DNA of 34,324 bases, from the NCBI GenBank assembly GCA_903926855.1, contig CAIYKV010000071.1, positions 1 through 34,324 on the forward strand, in the 5' to 3' direction. This DNA comes from an uncultured Bacteroidota bacterium. Its GTDB lineage: Bacteria; Bacteroidota; Bacteroidia; Chitinophagales; Chitinophagaceae. The notes under the pieces are model-generated. The model worked only from the letters and a program-made list of their open reading frames with translations. It was not told the origin of the DNA and did no database searches. Below, one piece after another: positions 1 to 8,779 of the stretch (within the stretch, counting starts at the first letter, position 1; the number at the start of each line of letters is the position of its first letter). Position numbers and translations under genes: made by a program.

Positions 1-12
1 AATCGGATTACT

Positions 13-1428
13 ATGTTTATACAGCAACTATATACTGGCTGCATTAGCGAAGCAGCATACTATATTGAAAGTGATGGCGAAGCTGCCATTATAGATCCAT
101 TGCGAGATATAGAGGAATACCTTTTCCTTGCGCAGAAACGCAACGCGAAAATCAAATATATTTTTGAAACACATTTCCATGCTGATTTTGTAAGCGGTCA
201 TCTTGACCTTGCTGCTGCAACAGGAGCCACAATTGTTTATGGACCAGCTACCGTTGCTAATTTCGCAGTACATGTTGCTAAAGACGGTGAACTTTTTCCC
301 TTAGGTAAAATACAGGTTGAAGTATTACATACACCCGGACATACGCTTGAAAGCAGTTGTTTTCTTGTGAAAGATGAGAATGGAAAAAATCATGCAGTTT
401 TTACCGGGGATACGCTTTTTGTAGGCGATGTGGGCAGACCTGATCTCGCACAGAAAGAAAACGAGATTACAATGCAGGATCTCGCTGGTATGATGTATGA
501 CAGTCTTCAGAAAAAAATAATCCCTCTTGAAGATAATGTGATATTATATCCGGCACATGGCGCCGGCAGTAGTTGCGGAAAAAATCTGGGTAGTGAAACC
601 TTTAGCACCATTGGAGAACAAAAAAGATCCAATTATGCCTTATTAAGTTCTTCAAAAGAAGCTTTCATTAAAGATGTTACAGAAGGGCTGGCAACACCTC
701 CCAGTTATTTTCCCATTAATGCAAAAATGAATAAAGACGGGTATGAAAGCCTAGATGCTTTACTCGAAAAAGGACTAAAGCCATTATCAGTGCCTGCTTT
801 CAAAGAAAAGATTGAACAGGAAGATGTCATCATTCTGGATACGCGTTTTTCCTCTGTATTTACTGAGGGATTTGTTCCTGGTTCAATCAGTATCGGGTTA
901 GATGGCCGTTTTGCTGAATGGGCTGGCAGCCTGTTACCTTTTACCAAACACATAGTATTGGTAACGGAACCTGGCAAAGAAAAAGAAACGATTGTAAGAT
1001 TAGCCCGTGTGGGTTTTGATAAAATTGATGGCTACTTGGCCGGCAGTTTTCCTGCATGGGTGGCAGCGGGTGAAACACCTGATATGATCATTGATATAGA
1101 GGCCGATGAATTGGCAATGGATCTCCCCTTTGATCCGAAAATACTGGTGGTAGATGTGAGAAAACAACCTGAATTCGCTGATGGTCATTTAAAAGATGCA
1201 GTCAATATTCCCCTTGATACATTGACTGACCCCGGAAGTATGGCTAATTTTGATGAAACACAAAATATTTACGTGCATTGTGCCGGCGGTTACCGAAGTG
1301 TGATTGCTTCCTCCCTGATAAAAAGAGAAGGATTTCATAATATCCGCAACGTAATTGGCGGATGGAGTAAAATAAAAGAACTCCCTGAAAAGTTTACAAT
1401 TGAAAAAGAAGCAGAAGTATTAAACTAA
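13..1428 (+). CDS. MBL-fold hydrolase with two rhodanese domains (persulfide dioxygenase-like)
   Basis: A 471-residue cytoplasmic protein. An N-terminal metallo-beta-lactamase domain (about 1-200) has the ligand pattern of the ETHE1/persulfide dioxygenase group: H54, H56, D58, H110, D133 and H182. Two rhodanese domains follow (about 255-355 and 365-465). The second has the active loop CAGGYRS with Cys423; the first has no cysteine at the equivalent place and is probably structural. The likely role, known for the family, is oxidation of glutathione- or low-molecular-weight persulfides coupled to sulfur transfer. An oddity is Phe59 where the THxHxDH motif normally has a second histidine, which fits a single-metal (iron) site. 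The start is the ATG at 13; its promoter lies outside the window. It is convergent with the next gene across a shared hairpin terminator. The family is confident, the exact substrate is not. Confidence 0.88.
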   Translation: MFIQQLYTGCISEAAYYIESDGEAAIIDPLRDIEEYLFLAQKRNAKIKYIFETHFHADFVSGHLDLAAATGATIVYGPATVANFAVHVAKDGELFPLGKIQVEVLHTPGHTLESSCFLVKDENGKNHAVFTGDTLFVGDVGRPDLAQKENEITMQDLAGMMYDSLQKKIIPLEDNVILYPAHGAGSSCGKNLGSETFSTIGEQKRSNYALLSSSKEAFIKDVTEGLATPPSYFPINAKMNKDGYESLDALLEKGLKPLSVPAFKEKIEQEDVIILDTRFSSVFTEGFVPGSISIGLDGRFAEWAGSLLPFTKHIVLVTEPGKEKETIVRLARVGFDKIDGYLAGSFPAWVAAGETPDMIIDIEADELAMDLPFDPKILVVDVRKQPEFADGHLKDAVNIPLDTLTDPGSMANFDETQNIYVHCAGGYRSVIASSLIKREGFHNIRNVIGGWSKIKELPEKFTIEKEAEVLN

Positions 1429-1441
1429 CTGATAACGCTAT

Positions 1442-1473
1442 AAAATAGGCAGCATATAAATGCTGCCTATTTT
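1442..1473. terminator. Bidirectional hairpin terminator
   Basis: A perfect 14-bp inverted repeat (AAAATAGGCAGCAT and its complement) with a 4-nt loop lies between two convergent stop codons. It is flanked by A-rich sequence on one side and T-rich sequence on the other, so it can end transcription in both directions. Its last base is the first base of the minus-strand gene's stop triplet. Confidence 0.9.
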
Positions 1474-2357
1474 TATTTTATAACCCGATCACCATATTTT
1501 TCTTCGTCAAACTCCCATTTCCATCTTTTATGACTCCATAAATAATTATCAGGTATCTGTTTAATCGCTTTCTCAACATAAGAAGCAAATACCTGGGTCA
1601 ATTTACCTTCTTCAAATGTTCTGGGTTCTGTGGTAATCACTTCAAACTGGATATGATAATATCCTCTTTTCTTTTTATAGAAATTTGCGAAGATCACTGG
1701 AATATTATTGAGCTTTGCGCCTTTTTCCGGACCGGTTACAAATGGGGTTAACCGATTAAAAAAATAAACCCAATGCGCATTCGCCGGGTTACCCGGATTT
1801 TGATCTGCAGCCAGTCCTAATGAATACCTATCCTTGGCATATTCCCGAAATTTGTTTCTGAAATCTGTTGCAGGGATAAGGATTGTTCCATACCGACTTC
1901 TCAATTGGATCATGATTCTGTTTACGGCTTTATTGGAAACGGGCATATACACTCCTACAAAAGGGTATCTCCCATACTTAGATACGCCGAGGTTAATAAA
2001 TTCCCAGTTAAAAAAATGACCTGCTTCTAACTGAACATCTACCCCCTGATCATAAAAGGCATCTACTACTTCAATATTGGATGAAAAGCGCTTCCGCAAT
2101 CCTTTTTCGCTGATGCTTAATAATTTGATCGTTTCAATAAATGTATCTGTAAAATTCAGGTAAAAGGCTTTGGCAATTTGTATCCTTTCTTTTTCTGTTT
2201 TTTCCGGAAACGCAATCAGCAGGTTTTGCATCACCACTTCTTTCCTATAACCCAATACATGATAGATCAATCCCGCAATGCCATCACTCAAAAAATACAT
2301 TACCCTCCAGGGAAGCAACGATAACAGGTAAAAAATCGGGTAAAGGATATAGTACAT
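1473..2357 (-). CDS. LpxL/HtrB-type lipid A acyltransferase (lysophospholipid acyltransferase superfamily)
   Basis: A 294-residue protein with a hydrophobic N-terminal anchor (about 1-33) and the H-x4-E acyltransferase motif HFFNWE at H114/E119. That motif is typical of late acyltransferases that add a secondary acyl chain to lipid A at the inner membrane. The length is normal for the Bacteroidota members of the family. The start is the ATG at 2357, supported by a TATCTTTG box 19 nt upstream. It appears to be a single-gene transcript: promoter just upstream, terminator just downstream. Assignment to lipid A rather than ornithine-lipid acylation is inferred from family resemblance. Confidence 0.85.
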   Translation of the reverse strand: MYYILYPIFYLLSLLPWRVMYFLSDGIAGLIYHVLGYRKEVVMQNLLIAFPEKTEKERIQIAKAFYLNFTDTFIETIKLLSISEKGLRKRFSSNIEVVDAFYDQGVDVQLEAGHFFNWEFINLGVSKYGRYPFVGVYMPVSNKAVNRIMIQLRSRYGTILIPATDFRNKFREYAKDRYSLGLAADQNPGNPANAHWVYFFNRLTPFVTGPEKGAKLNNIPVIFANFYKKKRGYYHIQFEVITTEPRTFEEGKLTQVFASYVEKAIKQIPDNYLWSHKRWKWEFDEEKYGDRVIK

Positions 2358-2376
2358 CTGGTATAGCTATTTACAG

Positions 2377-2384
2377 CAAAGATA
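2377..2384 (-). promoter_or_regulatory. -7 promoter box of the acyltransferase gene
   Basis: TATCTTTG matches the Bacteroidota -7 consensus TAnnTTTG and lies 19 nt before the ATG. No clear TTG is seen at the -33 position. Confidence 0.55.
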
Positions 2385-2426
2385 TGGGGTTATGAATGGT
2401 GATGTAAGCAGGTCGATATTCGGTTT

Positions 2427-4022
2427 TTACAATATAACATTCTGCAGCAGTTCACTCCTGTTCTTATGGTCGGTATTAAAATGCAATCCCCTGCTTTCTT
2501 TCCTGAATTGTGCCCCTTTTACAATCAGGTAACCAACCGAAATAATATTACGCAGTTCGCAAAGTTGCGGAGATAATTTGGTTGACCGGTACAGTGTTTC
2601 GGTTTCAGCAAAAAGAAGATCCAGTCTTTTCATGGCACGTTCAAGGCGAACATCTGTTCGCACAATCCCCACATAATCACTCATGATTTGCTGTAATTCC
2701 TTTTTACTTTGGGTGATAAGAATCATTTCGCTGGGTTCTGAAGTGCCGGTAGCATTCCAATCAGGAATCCGATTCTCAAAATCGATAGCGTCCAGTTGCT
2801 GAATACTGTCCAGAAAACAACGATGCCCAAATACCATGGCTTCTAAAAGACTATTACTGGCCAGGCGGTTGGCGCCATGTAATCCGGTACTGGCACATTC
2901 TCCACAGGCATAAAGGTGTTGAATAGAGGTTCGCCCCCACTCATCCGTTTTTATTCCGCCACAACTATAATGTGCCGCAGGTGCTACTGGTATCATTTGT
3001 TTCATGACATCTATCCCAATGCGTAAACATTTCTCGTAAATATTGGGAAAATGATGGATGAATTTTTCTTTATCCATATGCGTACAATCCAGATACACCT
3101 GTTCTGTTCCGCTTCTTTTCATTTCATTATCGATAGCCCTGGCTACAATATCACGTGGGGCCAGGTCTTTTCTGGGATCATAGTTTTCCATAAAAGCTTG
3201 CCCTTCTTTATTACGCAATATGCCGCCATCTCCACGAACGGCTTCAGTAATCAGAAAAGAGGGTGAAACACCCGGTTCATATAAAGCCGTTGGATGGAAC
3301 TGGATAAACTCCATGTTTTCTATCTTTCCTTTTGCTCTGTATACCATGGCAATTCCATCACCGGTAGCAATTTGCGGATTGGTAGTAGTACGATATGCCT
3401 GGCCACAACCACCAGTAGCCAGCAAAGTTATTTTGGCAAGAATTTTTTCAATTTGATTTGTATGGAGGTTCAAAACATATACCCCATAACAGGTTATATC
3501 AAGGGTAGATTTTGTGACCAGATATCCAAGATGATGCTGCGTAATGATGTCTACAACAAAACAGTGATTAACGAGTTCGATATTGGGCACTAGTTTGAGT
3601 TGCGCTAAAAGTGCTCTCTCCATTTCCTTTCCTGTTACATCTTTATGATGCAGGATCCTGTTTTCGCTATGTCCGCCTTCTTTCCCTAAACTATATTCTC
3701 CTTTTTCATCTTTATCAAACTCCGCACCATAGCCAATTATTTCTTTGATTCGCTCCGGACCTTCTTTTACAACAATTTCTACAATATGCTCATTACACAA
3801 CCCATCTCCGGCAATCAATGTATCATCGATATGTTTGGTATAACTATCTTTCTCTTCATCCCATACACCGGCAATACCCCCCTGAGCATATTTGGTATTC
3901 GTTTCATCGGCCTGGGTTTTAGTGATGACCATCACTTTTTTTTCAGGGAAATGAGTAGCGGTTTTTAACGCATAGGTTAACCCTGCAATCCCCGAGCCTA
4001 TCACTAAAATATCTGTTTGCAT
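2427..4022 (-). CDS. nadB: L-aspartate oxidase
   Basis: A 531-residue FAD flavoprotein that oxidises L-aspartate to iminoaspartate, the first step of de novo NAD synthesis; quinolinate synthase (NadA) then uses the product. The N-terminus has the dinucleotide motif GSGIAG (about residues 8-13), followed by the NadB-typical KYAQGGIAG and HHKDVTG segments. The flavin-binding signature YACGECASTGLHGANRLASN lies near residues 375-395, and a helical C-terminal domain follows. It sits 47 nt after ispG on the same strand with no clear promoter box in the gap, so co-transcription is likely. No nadA or nadC is present in the window. Succinate dehydrogenase subunit A is the main alternative family, but the GECASTGLHGANR segment and overall size favour NadB. 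Confidence 0.95.
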   Translation of the reverse strand: MQTDILVIGSGIAGLTYALKTATHFPEKKVMVITKTQADETNTKYAQGGIAGVWDEEKDSYTKHIDDTLIAGDGLCNEHIVEIVVKEGPERIKEIIGYGAEFDKDEKGEYSLGKEGGHSENRILHHKDVTGKEMERALLAQLKLVPNIELVNHCFVVDIITQHHLGYLVTKSTLDITCYGVYVLNLHTNQIEKILAKITLLATGGCGQAYRTTTNPQIATGDGIAMVYRAKGKIENMEFIQFHPTALYEPGVSPSFLITEAVRGDGGILRNKEGQAFMENYDPRKDLAPRDIVARAIDNEMKRSGTEQVYLDCTHMDKEKFIHHFPNIYEKCLRIGIDVMKQMIPVAPAAHYSCGGIKTDEWGRTSIQHLYACGECASTGLHGANRLASNSLLEAMVFGHRCFLDSIQQLDAIDFENRIPDWNATGTSEPSEMILITQSKKELQQIMSDYVGIVRTDVRLERAMKRLDLLFAETETLYRSTKLSPQLCELRNIISVGYLIVKGAQFRKESRGLHFNTDHKNRSELLQNVIL

Positions 4023-4069
4023 AATCGTTAAACCCTTTTGGAAATTTACATATCGAAGAATCCGTTTCG

Positions 4070-6088
4070 TTAAGCCGGCTCAATCCAGGCTTCGCTTTCT
4101 TTTAATAAATTGATCAATTGATCCACCGCAATATCACTGTCTATATTTCTTTTCATGATCTCTTTCCCTTTATACAAAGTGATTTTTCCAACACCACTTC
4201 CCACATAACCAAAATCTGCATCCGCCATTTCACCGGGGCCGTTCACTATACAGCCCATGATGGCAATTTTGACTCCTTTCAAATGATTGGTTACGCTCCT
4301 GATTTTTGCAGTTGTTTCCTGAAGATCAAACAATGTTCTTCCACAACTAGGGCAACTGATATATTCTGTTTTGGATATACGGGTTCTGGTTGCCTGAAGA
4401 ATACCAAATGCTGTTGCATTGATAAATTGTTCAATGGTTGTGTTGCTGGAATAGTTTCTGCCGCTCGTGTCTTGTGTTTTACCTGCGGATTGTAATGCGT
4501 AACTTTCTTTGGTCATACCTAAGCAGATCCCATCTCCAAATCCATCCAAAAATAATGCACCGCATTCTGTTGAATAGTGAATCAGGTGCTCATCAATCGT
4601 TTGCCAGTTACTATCTGTAAGTAAAATCGCAGGGTTCTTGATCTGCCTGTTTTCCAGTTCCATAAACATTCTCCGCACAGCCGGCATGGCATGCTTTATT
4701 TCACTGGAAAGACAAAGTACTACGGTTGGGTCTTTTCCCAGTTCATCAAGGTTGGTATAGTCATTGATAGAAGTCTGGTCACTAAAGCAATCCATCATTA
4801 CAAAATTGATGAACTCACTTTTCAATGAAGCTTCTGTATAACCTGATGCATCAAAAAGAGGGAAATATTTTTCTTTATCAGTTGCCAGCGCCCATGCGGC
4901 AGGATATACAATCACTTTCAGTGTGCCAGGCAATGAAAAATTAAGCAGTTGGTGACCAGTAAAAATATAATCTGCAGCCGCATCACGGATATTCCATTTG
5001 TCGGTAAGTTCATCATACACATACCCGATGCTTTCCAGTTGTTTTGGAGTAATGGCTGTCAGCTTACTCAAATCAGCTACCACCACAGGCACCTGCCTGC
5101 CACCGATATTATTTACTGAAAAGGTTTCTCTTCTTTGATATACAAAAGGGCTATAAGGAATTTTATGGATTGTGGGTATATTTCCATTTTTCTGTATAGT
5201 TCCATTACCCGTGTATCTTTTTACCAGGTCTTTACAAACAGGTATTTCAAATTCAGGGTCTTCCGTTAAACTAACCCGTATGGTATCTCCAATACCATCT
5301 TCCAAAAGTGTTCCAATACCTGCGGCACTTTTAATTCTTCCATCTTCCCCATCACCGGCTTCAGTTACACCCAAATGCAAAGGATATAATTCACCAAACT
5401 CTGCATCCATTTGCTGTATCAATAAACGGTAAGCCTGCACCATTACCTGTGGGTTACTGGCTTTCATGCTTAATAGGATGTTATGGTAATTCTCTGCTCG
5501 GGCTATACGCAAAAACTCCATGGCACTTTCCACCATACCGTTTGGTGTATCTCCATATCTGCTCATGATTCTATCGCTTAGAGAACCATGATTGGTCCCG
5601 ATACGCATGGCTGTTCCATATTCTTTACAAATGGTAATCAGCGGCGTAAATCTTTCTCTGATCCTTTCTATTTCTTCTACATATTCAGCATCTGTATAAT
5701 CAATCTGTTCAAATTTTTTCTTGTCAACATAATTACCCGGGTTAACCCTGACTTTCTCAACAATTCGTGCAGCAATTTCTGCAGCATTGGGTGTAAAATG
5801 TATATCTGCAACCAGGGGTGTGGTATAGCCTCTTTTGCGTAGTTCATTTTTTATATTCAGTAAGTTCTCCGCTTCCTTCTTGCTGGGTGCGGTAATCCGA
5901 ACCAATTCAGCGCCTGCTTCAATACAACGAATCGTTTGTTCAACCGTAGCAATGGTGTCCATTGTATCCGTTGTAGTCATGGTTTGCAGTCTTATAGGGT
6001 TAAGATTCCCTAATAACAGATCGCCGATCTTTACTTCCCTGGTTTGTAAGCGGCTATATTGCGTGAGTGAATTACAATACAATTGCAT
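4070..6088 (-). CDS. ispG: (E)-4-hydroxy-3-methylbut-2-enyl-diphosphate synthase, long form
   Basis: A 672-residue enzyme of the MEP isoprenoid pathway that reduces MEcPP to HMBPP with a [4Fe-4S] cluster. The N-terminal TIM barrel begins around residue 15 and contains LVADIHF and RVNPGNY. The C-terminal cluster domain supplies Cys579 and Cys582 (SCPSCG) and Cys613 (GCIVNGPGE), with catalytic Glu620. The length, far above the roughly 370 residues of the E. coli enzyme, reflects the extra central domain (about 290-560) typical of Bacteroidota, Chlamydiae and plants. The start at 6088 follows a near-consensus TAATTTTA box at 6106-6113. It is likely the first gene of an ispG-nadB transcript. Confidence 0.96.
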   Translation of the reverse strand: MQLYCNSLTQYSRLQTREVKIGDLLLGNLNPIRLQTMTTTDTMDTIATVEQTIRCIEAGAELVRITAPSKKEAENLLNIKNELRKRGYTTPLVADIHFTPNAAEIAARIVEKVRVNPGNYVDKKKFEQIDYTDAEYVEEIERIRERFTPLITICKEYGTAMRIGTNHGSLSDRIMSRYGDTPNGMVESAMEFLRIARAENYHNILLSMKASNPQVMVQAYRLLIQQMDAEFGELYPLHLGVTEAGDGEDGRIKSAAGIGTLLEDGIGDTIRVSLTEDPEFEIPVCKDLVKRYTGNGTIQKNGNIPTIHKIPYSPFVYQRRETFSVNNIGGRQVPVVVADLSKLTAITPKQLESIGYVYDELTDKWNIRDAAADYIFTGHQLLNFSLPGTLKVIVYPAAWALATDKEKYFPLFDASGYTEASLKSEFINFVMMDCFSDQTSINDYTNLDELGKDPTVVLCLSSEIKHAMPAVRRMFMELENRQIKNPAILLTDSNWQTIDEHLIHYSTECGALFLDGFGDGICLGMTKESYALQSAGKTQDTSGRNYSSNTTIEQFINATAFGILQATRTRISKTEYISCPSCGRTLFDLQETTAKIRSVTNHLKGVKIAIMGCIVNGPGEMADADFGYVGSGVGKITLYKGKEIMKRNIDSDIAVDQLINLLKESEAWIEPA

Positions 6089-6145
6089 AAATCATCAATG
6101 TTCTGTAAAATTAACAGATATCCGCTAAAAAGGTTGTAAAAAGAA

Positions 6146-6164
6146 AGTCCGCCAAAAGCGGACT
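6146..6164 (-). terminator. Rho-independent terminator after the beta-lactamase gene
   Basis: A 7-bp stem (AGTCCGC/GCGGACT) with a 5-nt loop. On the minus strand it is followed by a TTTCTTTTT tract. It lies 21 nt after the stop codon of the class D beta-lactamase gene. Confidence 0.8.
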
Positions 6165-6185
6165 ACCCTATTAATTATTTCATTT

Positions 6186-7028
6186 TTATCTTTTACCCAG
6201 AAAGAAATCTTCTTGCTTAAGAATCTCTTTTAGCAGGCCTACCCGGATAGCTGATAAATTGGTAGTATGATCGGCTTCCACATTCAACACAAAAAAATAA
6301 GGATGCCGGTTCTCTTCAATCCATCCAACTACCCAACCAAGGGCATTCCCGTTTTCCAAAAAACCCCAGCCTGTTTTATAACTCAATTTATAATTCGCTT
6401 TGTCTTCCTGCAACATCATTTTTTTGACAATATCCTGTGATCTTTTCTGGAAAGGTAATTGGTTAAAATATAATTTTTTCACAAGCCCCATTTCTTCATC
6501 AGCACTGATTTTTAAAGAATTGTCGAGCCAGAATGTATCTATGCTGGTTTTGATAATGCGAGATCCATATTTGATACTATCCAGCCAGTGTTGCATGTTT
6601 TCTTTTCCAATCCTTCTGGCCAATTCCTGAAAATAGGGCATGGCTGATGATTTAAACGCTTCTGCGGCAGTAAGATTTTTGTTCCAGGCAGTTGCAGTAT
6701 CACCATTAGGATATTTGCGTATTACGCCATCCCATACAATTTCCATTTTCTCATTGGTGAGTTTACCGGTTTCGAGGCCCACCAGGGCATTGACTATTTT
6801 AAAAGTAGATGCGGGCAAATAAGCAGAGTCTTTAAACCGTGAAAGATTGTAAATGGTGAACTGTCCGGTACCATTATCGTACAAACCAAAACTTCCTTTT
6901 ACTTTGTATTCATCAAAGTATTTTTTCAGGCCATTATCTACAGTTACATTATTAGGCGAACAAGCCATCATTACCATTGAACAGGTAATGATGCATCCAA
7001 ACAATTTAGGTAGGCTATCTATTTTCAT
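6186..7028 (-). CDS. Class D (OXA-type) beta-lactamase, probable lipoprotein
   Basis: A 280-residue protein with a lipoprotein-like signal (MMAC, Cys23) followed by a penicillin-binding transpeptidase fold. The class D motifs are in order: S74-T-F-K77 (nucleophile and general-base lysine), S128-A-M in place of the usual S-x-V/I, Y154-G-S in place of Y-G-N, Trp167 preceding the omega-loop equivalent, and K218-T-G. The FQELARRIG segment after motif 2 is typical of OXA enzymes and argues against a BlaR-type sensor, as does the absence of membrane helices. It probably hydrolyses penicillins in the periplasm; spectrum cannot be read from sequence. The gene follows kbl by 32 nt without a promoter box and ends at a strong terminator, so it is probably the distal gene of a kbl-bla transcript. 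No mobile-element sequence is seen beside it, which suggests an intrinsic chromosomal gene. Confidence 0.88.
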   Translation of the reverse strand: MKIDSLPKLFGCIITCSMVMMACSPNNVTVDNGLKKYFDEYKVKGSFGLYDNGTGQFTIYNLSRFKDSAYLPASTFKIVNALVGLETGKLTNEKMEIVWDGVIRKYPNGDTATAWNKNLTAAEAFKSSAMPYFQELARRIGKENMQHWLDSIKYGSRIIKTSIDTFWLDNSLKISADEEMGLVKKLYFNQLPFQKRSQDIVKKMMLQEDKANYKLSYKTGWGFLENGNALGWVVGWIEENRHPYFFVLNVEADHTTNLSAIRVGLLKEILKQEDFFLGKR

Positions 7029-7060
7029 GAAGTACTTTTATTATTTAATTCGGTATATAA

Positions 7061-8254
7061 TTAAGCGTTTTTCAATACGCCCAATTCCTTACCTATTTTG
7101 GTGAATGCAGCAATGGCTTTATCTAGGTGATCCTTCTCATGTGCCGCACTTAACTGAACACGAATTCTCGCCTGTCCTTTTGCCACTACCGGAAAGAAAA
7201 AGCCAATTACATATATATTCTCATCTAATAATTTTGAGGCAAAGTTTTGTGCCAGAACCGCATCATACAACATAATGGGAACAATGGGATGGTCGCCAGG
7301 CTTAATATCAAAACCGGCTTCTGTCATTTTTTCCCTGAAATATTTTGTATTGAATTCAAGCCTGTCGCGCAATTCAGTTGTTTCAGTAAGCATTTCTAAT
7401 ACAGCAATAGATGCGCCTACAATACTGGGTGCTACTGTATTGGAAAATAAATAGGGTCTGCTACGTTGGCGAAGTATTTCAATGATCTCTTTTCTCCCTG
7501 AAGTAAATCCGCCGCTGGCACCTCCTAAAGCTTTCCCCAATGTGCCGGTAATAATATCAATTCTGCCCATCACATTTCGGTATTCATGTGTGCCCCTGCC
7601 TGTTTTGCCCAGGAAACCTGAAGAATGGCATTCATCAATCATTACAATAGCGTCATATTTATCTGCGAGATCACAAATTTTATCAAGTCGTGCAATAGTG
7701 CCATCCATACTAAATGAACCATCCGTTACAATTATACGGTTGCGAAGGGATGAACTTTCTTTGAGTTTTTCTTCCAGATCCTGCATATTATTGTGTTCAT
7801 ATCGATATCGTTGTGCTTTACACAAACGAACGCCATCAATAATAGAAGCATGGTTTAATGCATCGCTGATAATGGCATCTTCTTCATTAAACAAGGGTTC
7901 AAATACACCCCCATTGGCATCGAAAGCAGCTGCATATAAAATTGTATCTTCTGTGCCCAGGAATTCAGCTATCTTTTTTTCGAGCTCTTTATGGATATCC
8001 TGTGTGCCGCAGATAAAGCGAACACTACTCATTCCATAGCCATGCGTATCAATAGCTTTATGAGCAGCTTCAATTACTTTTGGGTGTGAGGAGAGGCCAA
8101 GGTAGTTATTGGCACAAAAATTCAATACCTTTTTACCATTTACGGTGATTTCAGGGCCTTGCTCGCTGGTAATGATTCTTTCCTTTTTTAATAATCCAGC
8201 TGTTTCAATTTCCGCTAATTCCTTGCCAATACGGGATATAAATTTTTGATTCAT
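7061..8254 (-). CDS. kbl: Glycine C-acetyltransferase (2-amino-3-ketobutyrate CoA ligase)
   Basis: A 397-residue alpha-oxoamine synthase, PLP-dependent. It interconverts 2-amino-3-ketobutyrate plus CoA with glycine plus acetyl-CoA in threonine breakdown. The PLP lysine is K241 in the TGTLGKALGGASGG context; the cofactor-contacting D207 and H210 are in MIDECHSSG. The N-terminal NFCANNYLGLSSHP stretch and full length match Kbl closely, better than 8-amino-7-oxononanoate synthase or serine palmitoyltransferase. The partner threonine dehydrogenase (tdh) is not in the window. The start at 8254 is supported by a TACCTTTG box 20 nt upstream. Confidence 0.93.
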   Translation of the reverse strand: MNQKFISRIGKELAEIETAGLLKKERIITSEQGPEITVNGKKVLNFCANNYLGLSSHPKVIEAAHKAIDTHGYGMSSVRFICGTQDIHKELEKKIAEFLGTEDTILYAAAFDANGGVFEPLFNEEDAIISDALNHASIIDGVRLCKAQRYRYEHNNMQDLEEKLKESSSLRNRIIVTDGSFSMDGTIARLDKICDLADKYDAIVMIDECHSSGFLGKTGRGTHEYRNVMGRIDIITGTLGKALGGASGGFTSGRKEIIEILRQRSRPYLFSNTVAPSIVGASIAVLEMLTETTELRDRLEFNTKYFREKMTEAGFDIKPGDHPIVPIMLYDAVLAQNFASKLLDENIYVIGFFFPVVAKGQARIRVQLSAAHEKDHLDKAIAAFTKIGKELGVLKNA

Positions 8255-8274
8255 ATTGCATTCGTTTTCGAAGG

Positions 8275-8282
8275 CAAAGGTA
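8275..8282 (-). promoter_or_regulatory. -7 promoter box of kbl
   Basis: TACCTTTG fits TAnnTTTG exactly and sits 20 nt before the kbl ATG, the same spacing as other boxes in this window. A -33 TTG is not evident. Confidence 0.55.
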
Positions 8283-8345
8283 GGGAACCCATAGTAAGTT
8301 TTGAGGAAATACTATGCTTAAAAATGCCTGGTCAGGTAACCGGGT

Positions 8346-8678
8346 CTATTCCTTTTCAATGGTAACTGCAGTACCATAACATAGCACCTCAGTAATTCCC
8401 TGCATAACATCATTTGCATCGTAACGAACGCCTATAATTGCATTGGCTCCAATACTATCGGCGTGTAAAAGCATTTCACGGTAAGCGTCCTGTCTTGCCT
8501 TTTCACACAACTCTGTATAAATGGTAATATTTCCACCAAACAGGCTTTGCAATCCTCCACCAATATTCCCTAAAAGGCTTCTGGATCGAACAGTGATACC
8601 CCTTACAATACCTAATTGATTCTTGATCCGGTATCCTTTTATATCGAAAGTGGTTGTAACAAAAGAGTCGTATACCAT
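8346..8678 (-). CDS. YbjQ/UPF0145 family protein
   Basis: A 110-residue protein with the family's conserved stretches: GIVRG near the N-terminus, a central ARQDAYREML helix, and the GANAIIGVRYD and EVLCYGTAV segments at the C-terminus. The family forms small homo-oligomers, and its biochemical role is not established. No signal peptide or membrane segment is seen. A near-consensus box TATCTTTT lies at 8695-8702, 16 nt before the ATG, so it is probably transcribed alone, downstream of the terminator that closes the two-component operon. Confidence 0.85.
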   Translation of the reverse strand: MVYDSFVTTTFDIKGYRIKNQLGIVRGITVRSRSLLGNIGGGLQSLFGGNITIYTELCEKARQDAYREMLLHADSIGANAIIGVRYDANDVMQGITEVLCYGTAVTIEKE

Positions 8679-8712
8679 AACATTTAATTTATAGAAAAGA
8701 TACTACTGCAAA

Positions 8713-8736
8713 GGCAGAACTCAAAACAGTTCTGCC
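8713..8736 (-). terminator. Hairpin terminator after the response regulator gene
   Basis: A perfect 9-bp stem (GGCAGAACT/AGTTCTGCC) with a 6-nt loop, 43 nt after the regulator's stop codon. The T-tract on the minus strand is short (TTT), so termination strength is uncertain. Confidence 0.6.
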
Positions 8737-8779
8737 AAAAAGAAAATTATTTTATGCCCGGAGACAAAAATAAAAGGCA

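Noticed and set aside
7482..8039. 185-residue plus-strand ORF opposite kbl
   Set aside because: Shadow of kbl on the other strand; no motif, no promoter box and no start context.
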